Assembly (NCBI GenBank): GCA_039812765.1
Contig: JBDIBF010000011.1
Location: 1-60,896 of the forward strand
DNA length: 60,896 nucleotides
DNA from: JADJVL01 sp039812765
GTDB lineage: Bacteria; Acidobacteriota; Holophagae; Holophagales; Holophagaceae
Direction of reading: 5' to 3'
The notes under the pieces were generated by a model. The model made no database searches and was not told the origin of the DNA. It saw only the letters and a program-made list of their open reading frames with translations. Below are positions 24,141 through 32,334 of this stretch, in pieces (within the stretch, counting starts at the first letter, position 1; each line of letters opens with the position of its first letter). Made by a program: the position numbers and the translations under genes.

Positions 24141-27100
24141 GCCGCCTCCTTCGCCTTGCCCTTCCGCGCCCGCGCGAGCCGCGACTCGTGCACGCGGGCG
24201 AGGAAGTCGTAGAGGACCAGCTCCTGGGCGCGGGCGGCGCCGCGCAGGAGGCGGTTGGCGTGCATGTGGAGGTAGCTGCCGGCGAGGTCGGGCAGGGCTG
24301 GCGTGCCGTCCATCCCGGCCCGTTCGCGCAGGCGCTCGGCCAGGGGGCGGATGGCCACGCTGCGGCGGCGCAGGGCCGCCACGCCTTCGGCGAGGGCGCC
24401 TGCCTCCTGGGCGGGATCGAGCAGGGCCTCGAGGGCCCGGCGTTCGGCGCGGAAGCGGTCGCCGAGCTGGCGCTCGAAGGGCCCTTCGCCGCCGAACTCC
24501 GCCAGGAAGCCCGTCCGCAGCTTCTGGAGCAGGGCGAGCTTCGCCTCGGCGTCCAGCCCGAGGTCGTCGAGGAGGAGGTCCATGCCCAGGGCCGCCAGGC
24601 GCCACCGCGCGTCCGCGGCCGCGTCGCCGCTGTAGGCCTGAAGGATGGCCAGCACCGCCTCGCTGTCGGCCTGGAAAAGGGCCTCGCCCAGCGCCATGGC
24701 CTCGCCGCCGCCGTAGCGCTCGACCTCCCGCTGGTAGGTGTCGTGCATGACCTTCCACACCACGCCCAGTTCCCGCAGGGGCTCCAGGGCGGCATGCAGG
24801 TGCGGCGCCACCCGGGCCAGCAGGCGCGTCCCGTCGCCGCCGAAGCGCAGGCGCAGGTGGTTGTCCGGGTCGGCGTAGCGGATGAAGAACCAGCCCTCGG
24901 CGTCGCCCGAGCCCAGGGCCTCCGCCACCACCGGCGCCACCGCCTCCCGCAGCACCTGGTCCAGCCCTGCGGCGCCGGCGTAGATCTTGGCGTAGAGCCA
25001 TTCCGACCCCGGCGTGAAGACGCGCTCCCCGGGTTCCTGGACGGAGGCCGGGCGGGCCCGGGGCGCCTCGGGGGCCTCGGGCGCCGGCGCCAGGAAGGGC
25101 ACCACCAGCTCGTGCACGAAGCGGCCCTCGGGTCCTTCGGCCACCAGGTCGCCCGGACCGGGGAAGAGCTCCTCGAGCACGAAGGCGGGGCGCTGCCGCA
25201 CCGTGTCCAGGAAGGTCTCCACGCTGAGGAGGTTGTCCAGGTCCAGGGGCAGCTTGTTGTCCCCGTCGGCGAGCAGCGCCCAGCGCGGCAGCCGCCGCTC
25301 CGCGCGCCAGGCCTGGAAGGCCGCCCACCGTGGCGCGTCCAGGACCTGCTTGGGGCCCTTCGCCTCCAGGCAGGCCTTCAGCTCCTCCTTGAGGACCCGC
25401 CACCGCGCCTTGGCCAGCACGAGCCGGCCGGCCTCCACCCTGGGGAGGAAGGGCAGCGAGTCCAGAGGCCCCCAGGACCAGCCCAGGCCTCCGGAGACGC
25501 CCTGGTGCTGGAGCATGCAGAGGAAGCGGTAGACCCCGAGGCTGCGGGCCGAGTAGTTGTGGGCGTTGGTGAGGCGGGGCAGCACTTCCCGGCCCAGGCG
25601 CGCCGAGCGCAGTACGATGCGGCCTTCTCGGATGGAGACCCGGAGGTCGTCCACGGGGATCTGCTGGTCCGCCGGAGCGCCGGAGCGGCCGAGGAAAGGG
25701 ATCTCGTAGCCCCGCAGCAGGGGCCGCAGGATCACGTTCCCGATGCGTCCCTCGGGGAGGTGCACCACCTCGGCGAAGACCGCGTCGGGGCGGCAGGCCT
25801 CCTCGGCCCGCAGCAGCGCGCGGACCTCGGCGGTGAGGGCCTCGTCGCCGTGGCAGAAGCGGCCCAGCAGGTTCGCGCCGGAGGGACCAGAGACCCCCGA
25901 CAGGGAGACCTTGAACGCGCCCGCCTCCAGCGCCTCTCGCGAAGCCGCGGCCACCTTGGCCATCACCGCGAGGGAATCGGGGAGCGGCGCCGCCCCCTGC
26001 GTCCGCAGCTTCTCGAGGTCCGCGGCTTCGAGGCGCAGCACCGGCGCGCCGCCCAGGGCCACCAGCTTCTCCAGGAGCACGGCCTCACGGGCGCCCCAGG
26101 CGACCTGGTTCTCCCCTCCGCGGCCCGGGAAGGCCAGGCCCTCCAGCAGGGGGGAGGCTTCCGCCTCGGGGCGGTTGCTGGCCTGGAAGCCGATGCCGCC
26201 CTCCTCGTCCAGGACCTCGCAGAGGGGGACCTCGCGGGTCTCGTAGCGGGCCTCGAAGGCCTCCCGGAAGGAGGAGAGGGCATCCTTGCCCGCCCGCGGC
26301 GCCATGCCGTGCAGCAGCGCGACCGCGGCCCGGATCTCTTCGAGGACGGCCCCGCCGAGGGTGGCCTCCGGGGCCGGCTTCACCATGTCCACCTGGAAGA
26401 GCCGGTTCAACTCCACCTTGGCGGGCAGGGCCTCCAGGGACTTGGCAATGCCGCGGTAGACCGACTGGTCCGCGCCGAGGGGCTGACGGTCCAGGAAATC
26501 CAGGGCTTCGCGCACCCCGGCCAGCACCGCGGCGGCGCCCTCGGTGGAGGGATGGGCGGCGAGCTCGGGAATGAGGGCGTGAATGGGCTCGGGCCCGGTC
26601 ACGGGGGCCTCCAGCACCGGCACGAGGATCTGGCTGGCGCAGAGTTCCCGCACGTAATCCAGGGCCTCCTCGTGGGTGATGTCGCCTTCCACCAGGGCCC
26701 GGGCCAGGGCTTCCTGGCGCGCGCCGTCCCGGGCGCGCGCGAGGGTGGCCCGGAGGTATTCGGTCTCCTCCACGGCCACCAAATGGTAGGCGCGGGACTT
26801 GCGGACCATCCGGGACTCGGCGTAGCGCAGGCGGCCCCCGGCCCGGTAGAGGCTGGAGTTCGGCTTCCACACGAGGTCCATGGCGAGGGCGGCGTCCCGG
26901 GCGAGGGTCTCCGTGAGGGTGCAGAGGTAGTCCATGTCCAGGCGCGTGTGCCGGACGTAGGCCCCGTGGGGGGCCGTCTCCAGGCGCGTGGCGTCGCCGA
27001 CGCGGCCGAGGCTGCAGCCCGCGAAGAGGCCGAAGGGGGTGGAGCGCCCCGCCATGCGCGCCAGGTAGCGCACCAGCGCCTTCTCCGCCCGTGACCCCTT

Positions 27101-27397
27101 CTCACCCTCGGGGTCGGCGAACCAGTGGCCCAGCGCCTCGTCGAGGTCCGGCGAGGCGAGGAAGAGGGCCTCGCGCACGTCGGGCCTGGCCGCCAGCTCC
27201 CGGAGCCGCTCCCGCAGGAGGGCGCGGTCCGCGGCCAGCTTCGCGGCAAGGGCCTCCGGGGCGGCGTCAGGGGCGGCGGCCAGGCCCGCGCCCCAGGCCT
27301 CCAGGACGTCCCAGGGCAGCAGGGCCGTGCGGAAGGCGAAGAAGGCGGCGTCGCGGAGCCGGGGCGGGGTCTCGGCGGGTTTCATGGCGGGTTTCAT
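24131..27397 (-). CDS. lanB: Full-length lantibiotic dehydratase (LanB-type, glutamyl-tRNA dependent)
   Basis: 1088 residues from ATG 27397; a second ATG at 27385 lies in a perfect direct repeat of the first 12 bases, so either may be used. The N-terminal glutamylation domain has RYLARMAGRSTPFGLFAG, which matches the Arg/Arg/Thr site of NisB, and NAHNYSARSLGVYRFL. The C-terminal glutamate-elimination domain (about 800-1070) has WFFIRYADPDNHLRLRF, a HDTYQREVERYGG motif and a helical end. By family knowledge it dehydrates Ser/Thr in a leader-bearing peptide using Glu-tRNA. The length and both halves match class I LanB rather than the split thiopeptide form. It lies seven bases after the cyclase gene. 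Confidence 0.9.
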   Translation of the reverse strand: MKPAMKPAETPPRLRDAAFFAFRTALLPWDVLEAWGAGLAAAPDAAPEALAAKLAADRALLRERLRELAARPDVREALFLASPDLDEALGHWFADPEGEKGSRAEKALVRYLARMAGRSTPFGLFAGCSLGRVGDATRLETAPHGAYVRHTRLDMDYLCTLTETLARDAALAMDLVWKPNSSLYRAGGRLRYAESRMVRKSRAYHLVAVEETEYLRATLARARDGARQEALARALVEGDITHEEALDYVRELCASQILVPVLEAPVTGPEPIHALIPELAAHPSTEGAAAVLAGVREALDFLDRQPLGADQSVYRGIAKSLEALPAKVELNRLFQVDMVKPAPEATLGGAVLEEIRAAVALLHGMAPRAGKDALSSFREAFEARYETREVPLCEVLDEEGGIGFQASNRPEAEASPLLEGLAFPGRGGENQVAWGAREAVLLEKLVALGGAPVLRLEAADLEKLRTQGAAPLPDSLAVMAKVAAASREALEAGAFKVSLSGVSGPSGANLLGRFCHGDEALTAEVRALLRAEEACRPDAVFAEVVHLPEGRIGNVILRPLLRGYEIPFLGRSGAPADQQIPVDDLRVSIREGRIVLRSARLGREVLPRLTNAHNYSARSLGVYRFLCMLQHQGVSGGLGWSWGPLDSLPFLPRVEAGRLVLAKARWRVLKEELKACLEAKGPKQVLDAPRWAAFQAWRAERRLPRWALLADGDNKLPLDLDNLLSVETFLDTVRQRPAFVLEELFPGPGDLVAEGPEGRFVHELVVPFLAPAPEAPEAPRARPASVQEPGERVFTPGSEWLYAKIYAGAAGLDQVLREAVAPVVAEALGSGDAEGWFFIRYADPDNHLRLRFGGDGTRLLARVAPHLHAALEPLRELGVVWKVMHDTYQREVERYGGGEAMALGEALFQADSEAVLAILQAYSGDAAADARWRLAALGMDLLLDDLGLDAEAKLALLQKLRTGFLAEFGGEGPFERQLGDRFRAERRALEALLDPAQEAGALAEGVAALRRRSVAIRPLAERLRERAGMDGTPALPDLAGSYLHMHANRLLRGAARAQELVLYDFLARVHESRLARARKGKAKEAAPA

Positions 27398-27404
27398 GGC
27401 GGGC

Positions 27405-28736
27405 TCAGCGGGCGGCGGCAGGCGTGGGGGGCACGTCCACCATGAGGAAGGCGTCCCAGGCCGGCTCTTGGGCGTGGAGAGCCGCCACCAGCGCCAGGGC
27501 GATGCCGATCCCACCCTCGAGGAAGCCGGGCACGGGCTTCCAAGGATCCTCGTCGGGGGTGTGGGTCATGGGCATCCAGGCCTCGAAGCCGCCGATCCCG
27601 CGCCCTTCCTTGCGGAGCTCGAAGAGGAGGTCGAAGTAGGCCAGGGCGGCCTCCCTGAAGAGGGGTTCGCCCGTGGCCTGGTGGAGCCGGTTGAAGAGGT
27701 GGGCGTTGCCGGCCGCGCCATGGCACAGGCCCCCGTCGCGCACGCCCGCGCGCTCCCGGGGGAGCCGGGCCGCGGCACGGAGGATGTCGAGGGCGTGGAT
27801 CTCCCAGTCCGGTCGGCCCGCGGCCCGTGCGGCGGCGAGCAGGGCCGTGCCCAGGCCCAGGTCCCCGTAGCACCAGGCCACCCGGGAGGGGCCGGGCTCC
27901 GGGCCCTGGGCCCCGTGGCTCACGGCCGTGGGGAAGCAGCCGCCCGCTTCCGCCGGAAGGCGCTGGGCCAGGAGCCAGGCGACGCCCCGTTCCAGGGGCT
28001 CGCGCGCGGGCCCGTGGCCGGCCCGCAGCGCCCGGGCGAGGAGCACGAGGACCGCCGGGACGCCATGGGCCAGACCCAGGTTGTAGTAGCCCTCCGGGTG
28101 CAGCTCGCGCTGCCAGGGGGGCAGGAGGTGGGGCGCGGTGTACCAGGTGCCGCCGCCGTCCCGGGGGACTTCCAGCGCGTAGAGGTGCGCCAGCACCTTG
28201 GCCAGGATCGCTCGGCCGCCAGGGCGTTCGAGGCGCTGGAGGGCGTAGAGGCCGTAACCCGCCAGTCCGCCGATGAGGTCGTAGTCCGCCATCCAGGGGG
28301 CCTGGTCCAGGTAGTCCAGGAGGGCGGCGTCGATGTCGGTGTTGGGATCCTCGGACCCGGAGGCCGGGTCCAGGGCCGCCAGGTGGTCCATGAGCCACGC
28401 GATCCCCGTGAAGCCGCTGTAGAGCCCTGGCGACATCACCGAGCCGCCCAGGCGCTCCACCGCAACGTCCAGCGCCCCCTGGAACGCCTCGCCCCAGCCC
28501 TGGCCGGGCCGTGCCCGCTCGAGGTAGGCGTAGAGCAGGGCCGCGCCTGCGGCGCCCCCGGCCAGAGAGCCGCCCAGCCCGGGGTCCAGGGCCGCGGAAC
28601 GCAGGTCCGCGAGGATGGCCTGGAGGGCCGCCTCGGCGCGGGCCGCGGAGGGCCCCTCGAGGATCGGGCGCCAGGCGCGGGCGGCTGGCTGGACGGAAGG
28701 CGTGGAGGTTGGCGTGGACGAGGTTGGCGTGGACAT
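27405..28736 (-). CDS. lanC: Lanthionine synthetase C-like cyclase (LanC)
   Basis: 443 residues. Zinc ligands are intact: Cys289 in WCYGDLG and Cys338-His339 in LCHGAAGN, close to NisC positions 284, 330 and 331. Glycine-rich repeats GGLAGYGLYAL, GLAHGVPAVLVLL and GFLEGGIGIALAL mark the alpha-toroid. It should add cysteine thiols to dehydrated residues to form (methyl)lanthionine rings. Start chosen at the ATG with GGGAGGG nine bases upstream; the frame is open for a further 67 codons upstream, but that stretch is Pro-rich and overlaps the control region. The N-terminus has a Thr/Ser/Pro-rich repeat. Confidence 0.9.
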   Translation of the reverse strand: MSTPTSSTPTSTPSVQPAARAWRPILEGPSAARAEAALQAILADLRSAALDPGLGGSLAGGAAGAALLYAYLERARPGQGWGEAFQGALDVAVERLGGSVMSPGLYSGFTGIAWLMDHLAALDPASGSEDPNTDIDAALLDYLDQAPWMADYDLIGGLAGYGLYALQRLERPGGRAILAKVLAHLYALEVPRDGGGTWYTAPHLLPPWQRELHPEGYYNLGLAHGVPAVLVLLARALRAGHGPAREPLERGVAWLLAQRLPAEAGGCFPTAVSHGAQGPEPGPSRVAWCYGDLGLGTALLAAARAAGRPDWEIHALDILRAAARLPRERAGVRDGGLCHGAAGNAHLFNRLHQATGEPLFREAALAYFDLLFELRKEGRGIGGFEAWMPMTHTPDEDPWKPVPGFLEGGIGIALALVAALHAQEPAWDAFLMVDVPPTPAAAR

Positions 28737-28789
28737 GGGCGGGCGCCCTCCCAGGCGGGCCGAGGGCATCCCCGGGCACGAATCCCTCC

Positions 28790-28795
28790 AGTGTG
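28790..28795 (-). promoter_or_regulatory. Possible -10 of the lanC-lanB operon
   Basis: On the minus strand CACACT lies 53 bases before the lanC ATG and about 45 bases downstream of the direct repeats described below. The same hexamer occurs just before rsmE and rnd. No good -35 is seen, which would fit activator dependence. Confidence 0.3.
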
Positions 28796-28839
28796 CGCCC
28801 TCGCGCCCGGGAGGGAATCCGAATGGGAAGGACGACGCC

Positions 28840-28869
28840 CTGAACGGGGCCGAGGGACCCCTGAACGGT
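28840..28869 (-). promoter_or_regulatory. LytTR-like direct repeat pair in the lanC/hlyD divergent region
   Basis: On the minus strand ACCGTTCAG (28869-28861) and CCCGTTCAG (28848-28840) are spaced 21 bases start to start, a 12-base gap. LytTR-type regulators bind direct repeats of the form [TA][AC][CA]GTTN[AG][TG] with 12-13-base gaps. The first repeat fits at every position, the second at all but the first. LytTR regulators commonly control bacteriocin loci. No such regulator gene is in the window. Confidence 0.4.
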
Positions 28870-28923
28870 GGCGGACGGGGCCCCGGGGCGGGCCGGGAGG
28901 ACGGGGGTCCGGAGGGGCTGTGC

Positions 28924-28929
28924 TTAAAT
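28924..28929 (+). promoter_or_regulatory. -10-like hexamer, possible leaderless start of the export operon
   Basis: TTAAAT ends six bases before the ATG of the HlyD gene; a purine-rich stretch exists further upstream (28911-28917) but is 18 bases from the ATG, too far for a normal ribosome site. Confidence 0.35.
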
Positions 28930-28935
28930 CCTTCC

Positions 28936-30192
28936 ATGTCCCATGACCGCCCGGAACCGCCGCCGGAAGCGGCGTCGCTCCCCGGCGCGCCATCGGAGGG
29001 GTTGTTCCGCAAGCAGGCCTTGGAGCACTTCCTGCGCGAGCAGGAGCAGCGCGAGCCGCTGAAGGTCTCCCCGCCCTGGACGTGGTCCCTCTTCTGGGTC
29101 CTCGCCGCGCTCGTGGCCTCGGCCTTCCTCTTCGCCGTGCTGGGCAAGGTGGAGGTCCAGAACCGCGGACGGGGCATCCTCCGCCCCCTGGCCGGCGTGC
29201 GCATCCTCCAGGCCCAGGTGGGCGGCGTGCTCAAGGAGACCTTCGCCCGCAGCGGCGACCAGCTCCGGGCCGGCCAGGCCATCGCCCGGCTGGACGCCGC
29301 CCAGGTGGAGGGCGCCCGGCTGGAGGCGGAGCGGACCCTCGCCCTGCTCCAGGGCGCCGGCGGCGGCTTCCGCGCCAAGGAGCAGGGCCTGCTCCAGCAG
29401 CAGATCTCCTCGGTGCACGTGAAGATCGCCAGCCAGGAGGCGCAGGTGGCGAGCTACCAGGCCTCCCTGGAGTTCCAGGAGCGCAATCTCGCCAAGCAGA
29501 AGCGGCTCCAGGACCAGAAGCTCATCTCGCCCCAGGAGCTGGACAAGGCCCAGGAGGACCTGAACAACGCCCGGCGCCAGCGGGACGCCGCCCGCCAGCA
29601 GCTGGTGCAGCTCCAGCAGGAACTGGCGGCCCTGGAGGCCCAGCGGGAGCAGCAGCGCTGGCAGCAGACCCAGGAGGTGGCGGGCGCCCGGACCAAGCGG
29701 GAGGCCCTGGAGACCTCCCTGCGGCAGACCGAGGTGCTGGCGCCCGTGGACGGCTTCCTCGAGGCCCTGGTGGCCAAGCCCGGGGACCTCCTGCAGCCCG
29801 GCCAACCCATCGCCAAGCTCATCCCCGCGGGCTCGCCCCTCCTGGTGGTGGCCTTCGTGCCGGAGAAGGACCGGGCCTACCTGAAGGACGGCGACGAGGT
29901 CTCGCTGGAGCTGGAGGCCTACCCTTACGCGGAGTTCGGCACCCTGAAGGGGCGCATCGCCCGCATCGGCTCCGACCTGGCCTCCCCCCACGAGGTGCGG
30001 GAGGCCCTGGGCGAGGACGCCAAGCTGGACGTGCCCTCCTTCCGCCTGGAGATCGCCCTCGACGGGCGCCGCCCGCGCCGGATGGCCCAGGCCATCCTCC
30101 GGCCGGGGATGCTCCTCCAGGCCCGCTACACCCTCCGCCGGCAGCGCATCATCACCCTGGTGCTGGAGCCCCTCCGGCGCTGGTTCGACTGA
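28936..30192 (+). CDS. HlyD-family membrane fusion protein of a bacteriocin exporter (NHLM type)
   Basis: 418 residues. A soluble N-terminus (1-50), one membrane helix (WSLFWVLAALVASAFLFAVLG, about 54-72), a split lipoyl domain (GGVLKETFARSGDQLRAGQAIARLD and APVDGFLEALVAKPGDLLQPGQPIAKLI) around a long coiled coil (about 110-265), and a beta-barrel end. It should bridge the two inner-membrane ABC exporters to the outer membrane. The frame is open upstream of this ATG but without conserved sequence. The stop is directly followed by the next ATG (TGAATG). Confidence 0.88.
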   Translation: MSHDRPEPPPEAASLPGAPSEGLFRKQALEHFLREQEQREPLKVSPPWTWSLFWVLAALVASAFLFAVLGKVEVQNRGRGILRPLAGVRILQAQVGGVLKETFARSGDQLRAGQAIARLDAAQVEGARLEAERTLALLQGAGGGFRAKEQGLLQQQISSVHVKIASQEAQVASYQASLEFQERNLAKQKRLQDQKLISPQELDKAQEDLNNARRQRDAARQQLVQLQQELAALEAQREQQRWQQTQEVAGARTKREALETSLRQTEVLAPVDGFLEALVAKPGDLLQPGQPIAKLIPAGSPLLVVAFVPEKDRAYLKDGDEVSLELEAYPYAEFGTLKGRIARIGSDLASPHEVREALGEDAKLDVPSFRLEIALDGRRPRRMAQAILRPGMLLQARYTLRRQRIITLVLEPLRRWFD

Positions 30193-32334
30193 ATGGCCGC
30201 CCGGCGCGTCCCCTTCGTGCCCCAGATGGAGGCCGTGGAGTGCGGCGCCGCCTCCCTGGCCAGCATCCTCGCCTACTGGGGCCACCACGCGCCCCTGCCG
30301 GAGGTGCGCGAGGCCTGCAAGGTGAGCCGCGACGGGGCGAACGCCGCCAGCATCCTCGAAGCCGCCCGGGCCTACGGGCTGGAGGCCGAGGCGGTGAAGG
30401 TGGAGGTGGAGCACCTGGACGACCTGCCCTTGCCCGCGATGCTGCACTGGGAGTTCAGACACTTCCTCGTGCTGGAGCGCCTCACCCGCCAGGGCGCCTG
30501 GATCGTGGACCCCGGCGGCGGCCGGCGCCACGTGGGAGCCGGCGAACTGGCCACCGCCTTCACCGGGGTGGCCCTCTGCTTCGCCCCCGACGACGAGCGC
30601 TTCCGGGAGCGCCCCGCCACGCGGCCCAGCCTCCGTCGCTACCTCGAGATGCTCCGCGGCCTCCGGGGCTCCCTGGCCCAGGCCCTCGGCGCCTCGGCCA
30701 TGCTGCAGCTGGTGGGCCTGGTCTTCCCCGTGGCGAACCAGCTCCTGGTGGACCGCGTGCTGCTGCCCCGCCACGAGCCCTGGCTTTGGGGGCTCGCCCT
30801 GGCCCTGGGCGGCGCCGTGGCGGGGCAAGCCCTCCTCACCCTCCTGCGGTCCTACGTGCTCCAGGGGCTGCGGGTCTCGCTCGACCGGGCGCTGCTCTCG
30901 GGCTTCGTGGGCCACATGGTCTCCCTGCCCATCGGCTTCTTCCTCCAGCGCCAGTCCGGCGACCTGATGCAGCGGGTGGAGAGCAACGCGCAGGTCCGCG
31001 ACCTCTTCACCTCCCGCAGCCTCTCGAGCCTCCTGGACGCCTTCCTCCTCCTGGGCTACGCCGGGCTGATGCTCGCCTACCACGCGGGCCTGGCCCTCGC
31101 TGTCCTCGCCCTCGCGGCGCTGCGCATCTCGCTGGTCGCCCTGCTGCGGCGCCTGAACGAGCAGCTCATGTCCGCCGAGCTGGCCGCCTCCGGCCAGGAG
31201 CGGGCGGTGCTCGTGGAGGCCCTGTCGGGGTTGGAGACGGTGAAGGCCTCCGCCTCCCAGGAACTGGTGCTGGGCCGCTGGACGCACCGCCTGGTGCGCC
31301 GCATGAACGTGGGGACGGAGCGGCTGCGGCTCTCGGCGGCCACCTCCCAGGCCATGGTCTTCCTCCAGGGGGCCTCCGCGGCCGCGGTGTTCTGGATCGG
31401 AGGACGGGAGGTGGTGGCGGAGCGCATGACCCTGGGCGTCTTCACGGCCTTCCTCACCCTCCAGGGCCTCTTCATGGCGCCCCTGGAGTCCCTGCTGGGG
31501 GCCTTCACGGAGCTGCAGTACCTGGGGAACCACCTGCGCCGGCTGGACGACGTGATGGAGACGCAGCCCGAGCCCTCCGGCGACCTCCCCCCCGGTCGCC
31601 TCCAGGGCGGCGTCTCCCTGGAGGGCGTGGGGTTCCGCTACAGCGAGGGCGGCCCCTGGATCCTCGAGGACGTCAGCCTCGACATCCGCCCGGGGGAGAA
31701 GGTGGCCATCGTGGGGCGCACCGGCGCGGGCAAGTCCACCCTCGCGCGCCTCCTGCTCGGCATGCACGGGCCGAGCGCCGGGACCATCCGCTTCGACGGG
31801 AAGGACCTGGCCACCCTGGACCTCCAGGCCCTGCGCCGTCAGATGGGGGTGGTGCTGCAGGAGCCCTTCGTCTTCGACGACACGGTGCGCGCCAACATCA
31901 GCCTCCTCGATCCGGAGATGCCCCTGGATCGCGTGAAGTGGGCCGCGCGCATGGCCTGCGTGGACCAGGTGCTGGAGCGCCTGCCCCAGGGTTGGAAGGC
32001 CCGCCTCGGGGAGAACGCCCGCATCCTCTCCGGTGGCGAGCGCCAGCGCCTCTGCCTGGCCCGCGCCATCGCCGGCGAGCCCGCGATCCTCCTCCTCGAC
32101 GAGGCCACCAGCTCCCTCGACCTGCGCACGGAGGGCGAGGTCCACGCGAACCTCGCGGCCCTGGGCTGCACGCGCATCCTGATCGCCCACCGCCTCGAGA
32201 CCGTGAAGGACGCGGACCGCATCCTCGTGCTCGACGGCGGCCGGATCGTCCAGCAGGGGACCTATGCCCAGCTGGCCGCGGCGCCGGGTCCCTTCCGCGA
32301 CCTGGTCGAGGCCCAGGAGGCCAGCCGTGGCTGA
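30193..32334 (+). CDS. Peptidase C39-containing bacteriocin ABC exporter
   Basis: 713 residues. The N-terminal C39 peptidase has its full active site: Gln11, Cys17 in VECGAASLASIL, His90 in FRHFLVL and Asp106 in VDPGGG. It should cut leaders after double-glycine-type sites. A six-helix membrane domain spans about 150-450. The ATPase has Walker A GRTGAGKST, LSGGERQR, Walker B ILLLDEATS and the switch His in IAHRLE. The order HlyD, peptidase-ABC, second ABC is that of NHLM bacteriocin export systems. It overlaps the next gene. Confidence 0.92.
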   Translation: MAARRVPFVPQMEAVECGAASLASILAYWGHHAPLPEVREACKVSRDGANAASILEAARAYGLEAEAVKVEVEHLDDLPLPAMLHWEFRHFLVLERLTRQGAWIVDPGGGRRHVGAGELATAFTGVALCFAPDDERFRERPATRPSLRRYLEMLRGLRGSLAQALGASAMLQLVGLVFPVANQLLVDRVLLPRHEPWLWGLALALGGAVAGQALLTLLRSYVLQGLRVSLDRALLSGFVGHMVSLPIGFFLQRQSGDLMQRVESNAQVRDLFTSRSLSSLLDAFLLLGYAGLMLAYHAGLALAVLALAALRISLVALLRRLNEQLMSAELAASGQERAVLVEALSGLETVKASASQELVLGRWTHRLVRRMNVGTERLRLSAATSQAMVFLQGASAAAVFWIGGREVVAERMTLGVFTAFLTLQGLFMAPLESLLGAFTELQYLGNHLRRLDDVMETQPEPSGDLPPGRLQGGVSLEGVGFRYSEGGPWILEDVSLDIRPGEKVAIVGRTGAGKSTLARLLLGMHGPSAGTIRFDGKDLATLDLQALRRQMGVVLQEPFVFDDTVRANISLLDPEMPLDRVKWAARMACVDQVLERLPQGWKARLGENARILSGGERQRLCLARAIAGEPAILLLDEATSSLDLRTEGEVHANLAALGCTRILIAHRLETVKDADRILVLDGGRIVQQGTYAQLAAAPGPFRDLVEAQEASRG

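Noticed and set aside
28734..28936. In-frame 5' extension of lanC (from an ATG near 28938) as a hidden precursor peptide or longer LanC
   Set aside because: The stretch is Pro/Arg-rich, has a single Cys, continues straight into LanC without a stop and overlaps the direct repeats and the likely promoter. The start with a good ribosome site at 28736 fits the family better.
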